Positions 35,618-45,590 of a DNA stretch of 64,000 nt are shown here, in pieces (within the stretch, counting starts at the first letter, position 1; every line of letters begins with the position of its first letter). Origin of the DNA: Schlesneria sp. (GTDB taxonomy: Bacteria > Planctomycetota > Planctomycetia > Planctomycetales > Planctomycetaceae); assembly GCA_028291515.1 (NCBI GenBank), contig JAQGHU010000106.1, forward strand, positions 124,001-188,000. Direction: 5' to 3'. The notes under the pieces were generated by a model that saw nothing but the letters and a program-made list of their open reading frames with translations, did not search any database and was not told the DNA's origin. The position numbers and the translations under genes were made by a program.

Positions 35618-38600
35618 ATGTTCGTACGCGGTTGTGCTCGTTTGCGATTCATGATTTATGGTTTGGTGGCGACAGCGCTGTTGAATAGCGTCGTCGTGGC
35701 GGCAGCGCCTCCCAGCCTGAAGCTGCTATTTCTGGGGGACAACGGACACCATCAGCCGGCGGTTCGATTCAAGCAGCTTCAGCCCGTATTGAAGAAGCGA
35801 AAAATCGATCTGACTTATTCCGACGTGATGTCGGATCTGAATCCGCAAACGCTCAAGGCCTACGACGGGCTGATTCTGTATGCCAATATCGATTCCATTG
35901 CCGATGATCAGGCGAAGGCATTGCTGGACTTCGTTGTTGCTGGCAAAGGCTTCATTCCGTTGCATTGCGCGAGTTTCTGCTTCCGCAATAACGACGATGT
36001 TGTCGCGTTGATGGGAGGTCAGTTCCTGCGTCACGGGACAGGGACCTTCCGCACGATTGTCACGGAACCAGAGCATCCTGTGATGAAGGGGTTCAAACCG
36101 TTTGAGAGCTGGGACGAGACCTACGTTCATACCAGGCACAATGAAAAAGATCGCACGGTTCTGGAAGTTCGCGCTGAAGGAGAATCGAAAGAGCCTTGGA
36201 CATGGGTGCGGACTCAGGGCAAGGGGCGGGTCTTCTACACAGCCTGGGGACACGATGCTCGAACGTGGTCGAACCCGGGTTTTCAGAATCTGGTCGAGCG
36301 GGGCATTCGCTGGGCCTGTGGCGGAGATCCCAGCGTTGTTCCGGCCTTCGCCGATCGACCGGAGATGACATCGCTGCCAAACGATCTGAAGCCGTTCGAG
36401 TATGTCGAAACTGATGGCATCCCGTTCTATCCACCTGGGAAGAACTGGGGGACGCTGGAATCCGGCAAGCGCAAGATGCAGCTTCCTGCGACTCCAGAAG
36501 AATCTCTGAAGCACTTCGTTACGCCGAAAGGGTTCGAAGTGAAACTGTTCGCTTCGGAAAAGAACTTCCAGGGCAAGCCAATCGCGATGAACTGGGACGA
36601 ACGGGGACGGCTGTGGATCTGTGAGACCTTCGACTATCCGAATGAACTGCAGCCGCCGGGGAAGGGTCGCGATCGCATTCTCATCTGCGAAGATACGAAC
36701 GGCGATTGGGTGGCGGACAAGTTCTCTATGTTCGCCGAAAAACTGAGCATCCCCACCGCGATCACGTTCTATCGTGGCGGTGTCATCGTGCAGGATGGAA
36801 CGGAAACCCTGTACCTGAAAGATACCGACGGAGACGACAAGGCCGATCTACGCAAAGTCCTGATTACCGGTTGGAATATGCGTGATACGCACGGGGAAGT
36901 GAGCAATTTCCAATACGGATTGGATAACTGGTATTACGCGATGCAGGGCTACAACGATTCCCGTCCGGTCCTGACCAACGGTAAGGAAGCCACACCGTTC
37001 CGCCAGGGGTTCTTCCGCTTCAAGGTCGAAGGCGAAGGGGACAAGACGGCGGTGACTGAGGTGGAGTTCCTGCGTTCCACAAACAACAACACCTGGGGAC
37101 TGGGGCTCAGTGAAGAAGGGATCGTGTTCGGATCCACGGCCAACGGCAATCCTTCCGAATTCATGCCGATTCCGAATCGTTACTACGAAGCGGTTCGCGG
37201 CTGGTCATCCAGTGTGCTGGGCGGCATTGCCGACAGCAACAAATTCGAACCGCTCGATGAAGATAAGGTTCGACAGGTCGATCATCACGGCGGATTCACC
37301 GCAGCGGCCGGTCATGCTCTGTACACGGCTCGCAACTACCCGAAAGAATACTGGAACCGAGCGGCGTTCGTCACCGAAGCCACGGGCCATCTGATCGCAA
37401 CCTTTATCATCCGCGAAGACGGAGCAGGGTTCCGCTCCAAGAATTCGTGGAATCTGGTTGCCAGCAACGACGAATGGTCGGGGCCGATTATGGCCGAAGT
37501 CGGACCGGACGGGAACGTCTGGATCATCGACTGGTACAACTTCATCATCCAGCACAATCCAACGCCGGCCGGCTTCAAGACCGGCAAGGGAAACGCTTAT
37601 GAATCGGAGCTGCGTGACAAGAAGCACGGCCGCATCTATCGACTGGTCTATACCGGTAAGGGCGTCGAAGGTTCGGCGGAGACGGTGACACTGCAGCCAA
37701 ACAATCTCAATCCCGACGCCGACGCGCCGGCGATGATGGCACGACCGACGGACCTCGCGAAGGCGAACACAGAGCAACTGATCGCCGAACTGGGGGTCGG
37801 CAACTTCCTATGGCGGCGTCATGCTCAACGCCTGATCGTCGAAAAGGATCGGTTTGATGGCGTACAGACGTTGATTGAATTGATTAACCAGCAGGCCATG
37901 GACGAAATCGGCTTGAACGGTGAAATCACGCATGCCATGTGGGCGTTGCATGGACGAGGCGTGTTGGATGGCGAGAATCGCGACGCATTAAAGGCTGTTG
38001 TCGGTGCGCTGCGACATCCCTCGGCGGGGGTGCGGCGCAATGTCGTCCAGGTACTTCCGAAATCTGAAGCGTCCGTGTCCGCGATCGTGCAGAGTGGAGT
38101 GCTGAAGGACAAGAATGCTCAAGTGCAATTGATGGCCTTATTGGCTTTGGCTGATATGCCCCCTTCGTCTGATGCCGCCGAAGCGATTCGCGTCGCGTTC
38201 GTGGCAGCGAGCAGTGATCGTTTGCTGGCCGACGCTGCGATTGCCGCGGCGGCACGTCACGATATCCACTTCTTAAAGTCGGTTGTCAAAAACAGTGGTA
38301 AGGGAGACAGCCCGTCCCCCGAAGCGTTAGCCATCATTGCCGAACACTATGCTCGCGGCTTGCCCGCGGAGACGGCACCGGCGCTTGTGGCCTCGCTGGG
38401 GATTGCCAAGCCGGAGATTGTCGAGCCTGTGCTGTCAGGGATGGCAAAGGGCTGGCCGCGAAACAAGCCGTTAGAGTTGAGTGAAGCGAGTGACAAAGCG
38501 CTCGTCGAGCTTCTTGGCAAGATCCCTGCCAGCACACGAGGCGCACTGATCAATCTCTCGTTGCGCTGGGGATCGAAGCAGTTGCAGGCGCATGTCGTCG

Positions 38601-40069
38601 AGATTTCGAAATCGTTTCTCGATATCGTGCAGAATGACAAGGCGGCCGAAGCCGATCGCGTTGCGGCGGCTCGCCAGCTCGTCGAATTCCGTAAGTCCGA
38701 TGCAGAAACATCGCAATCATTACTGAATTTGATGACACCAAAGAGCTCTGTCGAACTCGCCAACGGCTTGCTCGCAGCAGTAGGGCTGAGCGAGGCTCCT
38801 GAGGTTGGCGAAGCCATCGTGAACAGCCTGGCTTCGATGACGCCATCGGTTCGGCCTGCCGCGGTTCGCCTGCTGCTGGGGCGGACGGATTGGACGCGCG
38901 CTTTACTGGACGGTGTTGAAGGTGGCCGTCTCCAATTGACGGAGCTGTCACTGGAACAAAAGTTGGCCCTCAGCAATCACGTCGACAAAGCGATTCGCGA
39001 TCGGGTGAAACCGCTGCTGGCCAAGGGGGGCGGCTTGCCGAATCCCGATCGGCAAAAAGTGGTCGATGATCTGATGCCACTCACCGAGAAAACTGGTGAC
39101 GCTGTTGCCGGTAAAGCGGTCTTCAAGAAGACCTGCGTCAAATGTCACACGCACAGTGGCGAGGGAACTCGGATCGGTCCCGATCTGACGGGAATGGCCG
39201 TTCATCCGAAGAAAGAACTATTAACTCACATCATCGATCCCAGCCGTTCCGTGGAAGGTAACTTCCGTATCTACTCGGTGACGACGGACGACGGCAAAGT
39301 TTATAGCGGTTTGCTGGCTTCGGAATCGAAGACCGCGATCGAACTGATCGACGTGGAAGCGAAAAAACATCAAATCTTGCGAGAAAACATCGACGAACTG
39401 GTTGCTTCCCCGAAATCACTGATGCCCGAAGGCTTCGAGAAACAGCACACGCAGCAAGAGTTAACTGACCTGCTGGAGTTCCTGACGCAGCGCGGCAGGT
39501 TCCTGCCGATCCCCATCGAAAAGGTGGCCACGGCGATCTCGACCAAGCCGATGTTTCATGATGGTGAACATGATGAGCAGAAGCTGATCTTTTCCGATTG
39601 GACTCCGAAGATCTTTGAAGGCGTCCCGTTCGTGCTGGTCGATCCGCATGGCGATCGAGTCCCCAATGCGATCATGTTGCACGGCACCAATGGTGACAAA
39701 CCGCCGCGCATGCCGAAGAGCGTCACGCTGACCTGTAATGCTCCCGCAAAGTTGATTCACTTTCTCGGAGGTATCAGCGGCTGGGGTGCTCCGGCCTCGT
39801 CACCAAGAACGCCAACGCTCACCGTTCGCCTGAAGTATGCGGATGGGCAGATCGAAGATCATGTCACTCGCAATGGCGAAGTGTGGGCCGACTACATTCA
39901 CCGGGTCGATGTTCCGGGCAGCAAGTTCGCTTACCCGTTGCGAGGTCAGCAGATTCGCTACTTCGCCATTACCCCCAAGCGGGCCGACAAGATTGAGTCG
40001 ATCGAGTTGGTCAAAGGGAACGATGTCACGTCGCCCATTATCATGGCTGTGACAATCGAAAGCCCTTGA
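35618..40069 (+). CDS. giant secreted ThuA / PVC dehydrogenase / HEAT / cytochrome c protein
   Basis: 1484 aa with a signal peptide (~8-30). Domains: ThuA trehalose-utilisation-like (~35-237; LLFLGDNGHHQP and GFIPLHCASFCFR), PVC membrane-bound dehydrogenase (~306-670; IAMNWDERGRLWICETFDYP), HEAT repeats (~720-1125), heme domain with CVKCH (1173-1177), and a C-terminal module (~1290-1484). It likely oxidises a carbohydrate in the periplasm with electron transfer to heme c. It closes the run that begins with the Gfo/Idh/MocA gene. AAGGA lies 10 bases before ATG 35618. Followed by a bidirectional terminator shared with rpoD. Confidence 0.9.
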   Translation: MFVRGCARLRFMIYGLVATALLNSVVVAAAPPSLKLLFLGDNGHHQPAVRFKQLQPVLKKRKIDLTYSDVMSDLNPQTLKAYDGLILYANIDSIADDQAKALLDFVVAGKGFIPLHCASFCFRNNDDVVALMGGQFLRHGTGTFRTIVTEPEHPVMKGFKPFESWDETYVHTRHNEKDRTVLEVRAEGESKEPWTWVRTQGKGRVFYTAWGHDARTWSNPGFQNLVERGIRWACGGDPSVVPAFADRPEMTSLPNDLKPFEYVETDGIPFYPPGKNWGTLESGKRKMQLPATPEESLKHFVTPKGFEVKLFASEKNFQGKPIAMNWDERGRLWICETFDYPNELQPPGKGRDRILICEDTNGDWVADKFSMFAEKLSIPTAITFYRGGVIVQDGTETLYLKDTDGDDKADLRKVLITGWNMRDTHGEVSNFQYGLDNWYYAMQGYNDSRPVLTNGKEATPFRQGFFRFKVEGEGDKTAVTEVEFLRSTNNNTWGLGLSEEGIVFGSTANGNPSEFMPIPNRYYEAVRGWSSSVLGGIADSNKFEPLDEDKVRQVDHHGGFTAAAGHALYTARNYPKEYWNRAAFVTEATGHLIATFIIREDGAGFRSKNSWNLVASNDEWSGPIMAEVGPDGNVWIIDWYNFIIQHNPTPAGFKTGKGNAYESELRDKKHGRIYRLVYTGKGVEGSAETVTLQPNNLNPDADAPAMMARPTDLAKANTEQLIAELGVGNFLWRRHAQRLIVEKDRFDGVQTLIELINQQAMDEIGLNGEITHAMWALHGRGVLDGENRDALKAVVGALRHPSAGVRRNVVQVLPKSEASVSAIVQSGVLKDKNAQVQLMALLALADMPPSSDAAEAIRVAFVAASSDRLLADAAIAAAARHDIHFLKSVVKNSGKGDSPSPEALAIIAEHYARGLPAETAPALVASLGIAKPEIVEPVLSGMAKGWPRNKPLELSEASDKALVELLGKIPASTRGALINLSLRWGSKQLQAHVVEISKSFLDIVQNDKAAEADRVAAARQLVEFRKSDAETSQSLLNLMTPKSSVELANGLLAAVGLSEAPEVGEAIVNSLASMTPSVRPAAVRLLLGRTDWTRALLDGVEGGRLQLTELSLEQKLALSNHVDKAIRDRVKPLLAKGGGLPNPDRQKVVDDLMPLTEKTGDAVAGKAVFKKTCVKCHTHSGEGTRIGPDLTGMAVHPKKELLTHIIDPSRSVEGNFRIYSVTTDDGKVYSGLLASESKTAIELIDVEAKKHQILRENIDELVASPKSLMPEGFEKQHTQQELTDLLEFLTQRGRFLPIPIEKVATAISTKPMFHDGEHDEQKLIFSDWTPKIFEGVPFVLVDPHGDRVPNAIMLHGTNGDKPPRMPKSVTLTCNAPAKLIHFLGGISGWGAPASSPRTPTLTVRLKYADGQIEDHVTRNGEVWADYIHRVDVPGSKFAYPLRGQQIRYFAITPKRADKIESIELVKGNDVTSPIIMAVTIESP

Positions 40070-40090
40070 TCGAACGATCGTACTGAGACG

Positions 40091-40142
40091 AAAAAACACA
40101 GAGCAGCAAAAGGTGATCCCTTTGCTGCTCCGTGTTGCTTTT
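40091..40142. terminator. bidirectional rho-independent terminator
   Basis: A hairpin at 40097-40134 (CACAGAGCAGCAAAAGG with its complement ending GCTGCTCCGTG) has an A-run just before it and a T-run just after it, so it can stop transcripts from both convergent genes, the ThuA cytochrome on plus and rpoD on minus. Confidence 0.8.
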
Positions 40143-40165
40143 AGTGTCGTAATGGCGAAGCCAGG

Positions 40166-41896
40166 TCAACCGGCGGCGGCCAGGACTCCCATTTCTTCAT
40201 TCGCAGTCTCTTCGACAACTCCCGCGGCAGCCTCTGCAGCGGCGGCGGCCACCGCAGCGGCTGCGGCGATCGCACTTGGGGAGAGATCGTCGACGAATCC
40301 CTTCAGATGATCTGCTCGCGTGTGGTGCTGCAGCTTGCGCAGAGCCTTCGATTCGATCTGGCGGATACGTTCGCGAGTCACCTTGAAGATCCGACCGGTC
40401 TCTTCCAGAGTGTAGCTGTAGCCGTCACCCAGGCCGTATCGCAGGCGAATGATTTCGCGTTCGCGATAGGTCAGGCTGCGGAGCACGACTTCGATCTTGT
40501 CACGCAGCATTTCCTGCATGGCGGTTTCGGACGGGCTGGTTTCGTTGTCGTCTTCCAGGAAATCGCCAAAGCTGGCGTCTTCGCTTTCGCCGACCGGAGT
40601 ATCCAGGCTGACGGGATGCTTCCACGTCTTCATGATCCGTTCAGTTTCTTCCAACGACATGCCGACGGCTTCGGCCAGCTCTTCCATGTTGGGATCGCGA
40701 CCGGTTTCCTGTCGGATCTGTTCGCTCTTCGCCTTCAGCGTCGAGATGCATTGGAACATGTGAACAGGAATACGGATCGTGCGAGCGTGATCGGCGACGG
40801 CTCGCGTGATGGCTTGACGAATCCACCATGTGGCATACGTCGAGAACTTATAGCCGCGGCGATATTCGTACTTTTCGACGCCGCGCATCAGGCCGGCGTT
40901 TCCTTCCTGGATCAGGTCCAGGAAGCTCAGGCCGCGGTTGCGATACTTCTTGGCGATCGAAACGACCAGTCGCAGGTTACCGCCAGACAGGTGTTGCTTG
41001 GCAAGGGTCCAAGCTTCGAACTTGGCCATCACTCGTCGCATGCGATCACAGAATTCGTCTGGAGTTTCCAGCGTCATCTCGACGAGATCGCCCATCTCGC
41101 GTCGCAGGATTTCAACTTCGTTATGCGCCGCTTGCGTACGGCGTTCGGACAAGGTGCGAATCTGGGTTTGAATCTCGGTCATGCGTCGAGCGACTTGCTC
41201 CATGCGTCGCATGATCGGCTGCAGTCGCTGAGTACGAACGCTCAGTTCTTCGACCAGCCAGCACAGTTTGCGTCGTCGTCGCTTCATTCGAACTTTGATC
41301 TCGGCGCGGGCGTTGGCGTCTTGCTCGACCTTAACAAGCTCCCAGTCTTCGCGATTTTCGGCCATCAATCGATCGATGGTCGGCATGTTAACGGGAATGC
41401 GGCCTTGGATCTGTTCCTTACGCAGGTCTTCCGTTTCGCTGGTACGCAGGGTTCGTTCGAATGGCAGTTCGCCAGCCATGACCTTTTTGATCGTTTCGAC
41501 GGCCAGGTTTAAGGCGAAATCCGATTCCATCATTTTTCGACGGAACCACTTGCGAACCACTTCAATCTGTTTGGCCAGGAAGATTTCTTTTTCACGCGTC
41601 AGCAGGGGAATGTGTCCCATCTGGCTGAGGTACATGCGAATGGGATCGCGGGATGACGACGCGGCTTCTGGTTCAATCATTGAATCCGGTGGCGAATCGA
41701 TTCGCAGCTGTTCTTCGGGGCTGGGGACATCGATGACATCCAGATTAGCGTCTTCCAGGGCGGCGATCAGCTCGGGCACCATTGTGGGATCGCCCCCCTC
41801 ATCGGGCAGGTAATCATCAACCATCCGGAATGTGGCGTAGCCCTTGATTCGGGCTGCGTCCAAGAGCGCGGCGAGTCCTTCGTTAAAACGATGCAT
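40166..41896 (-). CDS. rpoD: primary RNA polymerase sigma factor (sigma-70/RpoD)
   Basis: 576 aa. Region 1.2 begins [13 protein letters not shown] (~82-94), region 2 is [16 protein letters not shown] to [16 protein letters not shown] (~307-379), region 3 follows, and region 4 with [19 protein letters not shown] and [15 protein letters not shown] (~461-534) binds the -35 box. A ~200-residue non-conserved helical insert separates 1.2 and 2.1, as in other primary sigmas. Beyond region 4 is an unusual Ala-rich tail (539-576). Start at 41896 with AGGAGG ten bases upstream (plus-strand 41907-41912). Confidence 0.95.
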   Translation of the reverse strand: MHRFNEGLAALLDAARIKGYATFRMVDDYLPDEGGDPTMVPELIAALEDANLDVIDVPSPEEQLRIDSPPDSMIEPEAASSSRDPIRMYLSQMGHIPLLTREKEIFLAKQIEVVRKWFRRKMMESDFALNLAVETIKKVMAGELPFERTLRTSETEDLRKEQIQGRIPVNMPTIDRLMAENREDWELVKVEQDANARAEIKVRMKRRRRKLCWLVEELSVRTQRLQPIMRRMEQVARRMTEIQTQIRTLSERRTQAAHNEVEILRREMGDLVEMTLETPDEFCDRMRRVMAKFEAWTLAKQHLSGGNLRLVVSIAKKYRNRGLSFLDLIQEGNAGLMRGVEKYEYRRGYKFSTYATWWIRQAITRAVADHARTIRIPVHMFQCISTLKAKSEQIRQETGRDPNMEELAEAVGMSLEETERIMKTWKHPVSLDTPVGESEDASFGDFLEDDNETSPSETAMQEMLRDKIEVVLRSLTYREREIIRLRYGLGDGYSYTLEETGRIFKVTRERIRQIESKALRKLQHHTRADHLKGFVDDLSPSAIAAAAAVAAAAAEAAAGVVEETANEEMGVLAAAG

Positions 41897-42518
41897 TTGG
41901 GTCCAACCTCCTGTGAAGAAAACCACGTCCATGTGTAACAGTCGTTTGCGGGAACGGCTGCTATGATTCGACACGAGAACAAACTAACGTTGATGCGTGA
42001 TCGGCGAGCCTCAATGAAGGCTATTCGTCGATCGAAGATTCCCCTTGCTGCCTGGACTGCTCGAACCCTGATGAAGGGGTGAGCCTGGATTGCCGATCTC
42101 GTCGCTCAACAACGAGCGATTCGAAGATATGTTGCTGGCAAACATGTCCAAAGTTGTCTAGCTCGGCCGGGGTTCGCATTGACAGCATCCTTTCTCTCTC
42201 TGCGACTTCACACAGCCTCCATTTCGAGGCCGCGCGGGGAGAGATGCTAACAAAACCACGTCCGGCGCGCATTCAAAATCTGCCATCTCGCGAAAATTCT
42301 GAAAAAAAATTCAGATCTTCAGGTTGGCTTTTGGAACGCCCTTACAGTTGCATCAGCATCATTTGAACTCGCTTCGCGTGTGGTTATACTTCAGTTGTCG
42401 ACATCGACTTGGCTGGAAAACTGCCCTCCTCCCCGTTCGGACGCTCCTGAACCGGGGACCGATGTCTCGCCCTGCTATCCACTATCGAACCTCCCTAATT
42501 GCCAGCGAGAACTTGCTC
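41897..42518. other. divergent intergenic region between rpoD and gltA
   Basis: About 620 bp that should hold the promoters of rpoD (minus) and citrate synthase (plus). Frames open here on both strands are short and look like spacer. A T/A-rich part near 42300-42320 is a possible promoter site for gltA. No repeat family seen. Confidence 0.5.
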
Positions 42519-43682
42519 ATGACCGCCGCCGTCGCACCAGATCCCGACAAAGATCATTCGGCCGACAAGATGGCGGCGCGGGGGCTGAAAGGAGTTGTTG
42601 CGGCCGACACCACGATTTGTGATGTCGACGGCGAACTCGGTAAGCTGATTTATCGCGGCTACAATATTCACGAACTCGCCCAGTCCACGTTCGAAGAAAC
42701 CGCCTATCTGCTGTTTAAAGGCGAACTTCCCACGAAGGCACAACTCGCTGAATTCAACGGCCAGCTCGTTCATCATCGTGAAGTGGAACCGCAGGTTCTG
42801 GATTTCCTGCGATCGTTGCCTCGCGATACGCCGCCGATGACTTCGCTGCGTTCGGCCGTCTCGATGTCGGCCGCGTACGATCCTCTCGCGGAAGATGAAT
42901 CACCCAAAGCGAACTTCGAGAAATCGATCCGCCTGACCGCCGAGCTCACTACGATCGTTGCTGCGATTCGCCGGTTGTCGGCCGGGCTGGAACCCGTCGC
43001 GCCACGCAGTGACCTGAGTCACGCTGCCAACTTTATGTACATGCTCAATGGAGAAGTCCCCTCGGCCGATGCAGAAAAGGCGATGGACCTGATCCTGATC
43101 CTGCATGCCGAACACGGCTTGAATGCCAGTACGTTTGCGGCACGAGTCATCGCCGCGACTCTTTCCGACATCTACTCGGCCATCACCGGAGCGATCGGCG
43201 CGTTGAAGGGGCCATTGCACGGCGGGGCCAACACCGAAGTCTTGAAGACGTTGCTGGAGGTCGGCAGTGCCGAAAATGTCGTCGCCTGGGTGAACGATGT
43301 TCGCGCCAAGAAGGGCAAGTTCATGGGCTTTGGCCATGCGGTCTATCAAGTCGAAGACCCACGCGCCGTGCATTTGAAAGAACTGTCGCGACGGCTGGGA
43401 ATCGAAACCGGCGACACGAAGCTGTACGACATTTCCATTGCGATGGAGCAGGCCGTGATGGCCGCCATCAAGAAGAACTGCAACGTCGACTTCTATTCCG
43501 CCAGCCTGCAGTACTACATGGGCATTCCAGGCGATATGTTCACCTGTGTCTTCGCCGCGAGCCGCATCGTTGGCTGGTGTGCTCACGTTCTTGAGCAGGC
43601 CAGCGATAACAAGATCATCCGCCCTTCGTCGAACTACATCGGCGTCGGGGAACGAACCTACACGCCAATCGCTCAGCGATAG
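42519..43682 (+). CDS. gltA: citrate synthase
   Basis: 387 aa, the length of bacterial type I-like short citrate synthases; it condenses acetyl-CoA and oxaloacetate at TCA entry. Key histidines are seen in HAEHGLNAST (196-205), GPLHGGANTE (H234) and FGHAVY (H273), and IGVGERTYTP near the end is typical. ATG 42519 (MTAAVAPDPDK) is used; the frame is open upstream, but those residues do not resemble the family. A fold-back repeat follows 40 bp after the stop. Confidence 0.95.
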   Translation: MTAAVAPDPDKDHSADKMAARGLKGVVAADTTICDVDGELGKLIYRGYNIHELAQSTFEETAYLLFKGELPTKAQLAEFNGQLVHHREVEPQVLDFLRSLPRDTPPMTSLRSAVSMSAAYDPLAEDESPKANFEKSIRLTAELTTIVAAIRRLSAGLEPVAPRSDLSHAANFMYMLNGEVPSADAEKAMDLILILHAEHGLNASTFAARVIAATLSDIYSAITGAIGALKGPLHGGANTEVLKTLLEVGSAENVVAWVNDVRAKKGKFMGFGHAVYQVEDPRAVHLKELSRRLGIETGDTKLYDISIAMEQAVMAAIKKNCNVDFYSASLQYYMGIPGDMFTCVFAASRIVGWCAHVLEQASDNKIIRPSSNYIGVGERTYTPIAQR

Positions 43683-43723
43683 TCGGATACTTGGGCGGGC
43701 GACGGTTGTATTGAATCTGGTCT

Positions 43724-43862
43724 TGGGTGCCACGGTTTTGGAGTCTTCGACAAAGCCGTGCTGGCTTGGGATTTAAAGTCCAAAGAGCAGGCTCTTCTGG
43801 GCGTACTATTCGGGGAAGACGAAGACACGGCCTTGTCGAAGACTCCAAAACCGTGGCACCCA
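43724..43862. repeat. fold-back element C (GTGCCACG repeat, both arms)
   Basis: Arms 43724-43760 and 43826-43862 (37 bp) are complementary with one mismatch: TGGGTGCCACGGTTTTGGAG, then TCTTCGACAAAGCCGTG. The loop is 65 nt. Half copies of one arm lie at 10643 and 17062. It lies 3' of citrate synthase and may also act as a transcript end. Confidence 0.9.
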
Positions 43863-44094
43863 CGCCCACGCTCGCGATTCCGGTGAATAGCGTGCACCTT
43901 GATTTAGATCGTGCATATCCAGACGCAAAAACCGATTGCGCGGATTCTAACGGGCGATTTGAATCAATTCTTGGCGGCAAGATAGTCTCCTCTTCACAAC
44001 GGCCCTGCCATCGCTCACGATGGCAGCGACGACGTTGCGACCTTGGATCCGCTCCGTGGCGGCTGCTCGCGGCGTGATCAAGGAGAGTCTGTCC

Positions 44095-44952
44095 ATGCGA
44101 TCAAATCTGATCTTGGCCGGTGTGATGTTACTGCTGCAGGGCGTGAGTGCCTCGGCAGTCGAGATCTACGTTGATAACCTCGTCGGCGACGATGTCTTCG
44201 ACGGGCGCAACAGCGTGCCGAGTGACACGGGGACAGGGCCGGTCAGGACGCTGCATCGTGCAATTCGGCTTGCGCGCTTTGGCGATCAAATCGTGCTGAC
44301 CCGCGCCGGCGCCGTCTACTATGATTCGCTGTCGTTGACCGGGACTCGCAATAGCGGGTCGCCGCACTATCCATTCACCATCATCGGCAATGGAGCGATC
44401 CTCAGCGGATTGCGAAGCGTTCCCCCGGCTGGCTGGCGTCGAGCGGGCCCTGACTTGTGGAAGCTGACGCTGACCCGCAAGGGGTTCTATCGGTTGTTGC
44501 GCGATGGACAACCGTTGCCAGAATTGGTCCCCGAAGCCGGGGTCAATCCGTTGGAGTCACTTGCTCCCGGACACTGGACTGCCACGGGTGGCAGCGTGTA
44601 CTTCCGAGTCGATGGCGATTTTGCTCCGGCAACTCAGTCGTTCTCTTATGCGGCCGATCAGACAGGGCTGTCGCTGTATCAGGTCGAAAACGTCAGGATT
44701 GTGGACCTGACACTGCGTGACTTCCGCTTCGATGGAATCCACGCCCAGAATCTGTGCCGCAATGTCACGTTGGAGAACGTCACTTGTTTCAACAATGGCC
44801 GAGCGGGCCTTGCGGTCAGCGGCACATCGAAAGTCGAAGTGATCGGCGGCAACGTTTCCGGAAACGGCCGTTTCCAGATTCGCATCGCCAACAATGGCAA
44901 TGCCAACCTGCGCGATGTCGCGATGGAAGGTGAACCGACTCTGGTGCCTTAG
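44095..44952 (+). CDS. secreted right-handed beta-helix protein
   Basis: 285 aa with a signal peptide (MRSNLILAGVMLLLQGVSAS). It has the start of a parallel beta-helix: YVDNLVGDDVFDGRN and GTGPVRTLHRAIRLARFGD are typical of planctomycete pectate-lyase-like repeats, followed by later turns (NVTLENVTCFNNGRAGLAVS). The fold is used by polysaccharide lyases and adhesins; no catalytic residues are evident. AAGGAGAG precedes ATG 44095. It ends 5 bp from the convergent nrdR. Confidence 0.85.
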   Translation: MRSNLILAGVMLLLQGVSASAVEIYVDNLVGDDVFDGRNSVPSDTGTGPVRTLHRAIRLARFGDQIVLTRAGAVYYDSLSLTGTRNSGSPHYPFTIIGNGAILSGLRSVPPAGWRRAGPDLWKLTLTRKGFYRLLRDGQPLPELVPEAGVNPLESLAPGHWTATGGSVYFRVDGDFAPATQSFSYAADQTGLSLYQVENVRIVDLTLRDFRFDGIHAQNLCRNVTLENVTCFNNGRAGLAVSGTSKVEVIGGNVSGNGRFQIRIANNGNANLRDVAMEGEPTLVP

Positions 44953-44957
44953 CACAC

Positions 44958-45419
44958 TTATCGCAGGCGGTCTTCGCGCAGGATCGGGGCCAGTTCTTCG
45001 ACGAAATCGTTCACGTCCTTGAACTCGCGATAGACCGACGCAAACCTGACGAAGGCGACATGATCGATGCTGCGCAGCGATTCCATCACCTTTTCGCCGA
45101 TCTCGCGTGACGGCACTTCGCGTTCGAACTGCTCGTACAGCGAGGCTTCGATCTCGGAAATAATCTGCTCAATCGATTCGTCGCTGATCGGCCGTTTGTA
45201 GCAGGACTTTTCGAGTCCCGCCCGGATCTTTTCTCGATCGAAGGGCACGCGCGAGCCATCTTTTTTGATGACCTTCAGCGGCGATTCTTCGATCTTTTCA
45301 TAAGTCGTAAAGCGACGGTCGCAACTTAAGCATTTACGGCGACGTCGAATGACGAAGGCGGTACTGGCGCGCGAATCGATGACGCTCGTTTCCCCATTCC
45401 GACAAAACGGGCACATCAT
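44958..45419 (-). CDS. nrdR: transcriptional repressor NrdR
   Basis: 153 aa. A zinc ribbon with C3, C6, C30 and C33 ([29 protein letters not shown]) is followed by an ATP-cone (~48-138; [20 protein letters not shown]). NrdR senses ATP/dATP and represses ribonucleotide reductase genes. No nrd gene is nearby; targets are likely elsewhere. Start at 45419 is the only reasonable one. Confidence 0.97.
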   Translation of the reverse strand: MMCPFCRNGETSVIDSRASTAFVIRRRRKCLSCDRRFTTYEKIEESPLKVIKKDGSRVPFDREKIRAGLEKSCYKRPISDESIEQIISEIEASLYEQFEREVPSREIGEKVMESLRSIDHVAFVRFASVYREFKDVNDFVEELAPILREDRLR

Positions 45420-45590
45420 ATTGTTACGCTCCCATCACTCCATTCCGACCGACAACGTTCGCGTCCCAGCGAACGCCCACAGTATTGGAACCATAGGCTA
45501 TCCAACTTCTTAGGCATTAACCAGATGCTATTCCCACGCCCCTCGGTCTTTCACCGAGAATTCGCAATGGCCGATCGATTCGGAATTCCA

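Noticed and set aside
40307-41512. 401-codon open frame on the plus strand
   Set aside because: Fully antisense to rpoD, no recognisable domain; reads as the mirror of sigma-factor codons.
42900-43733. 277-codon frame antisense to citrate synthase
   Set aside because: Shadow frame over a strongly conserved gene; its N-terminus runs into fold-back element C.
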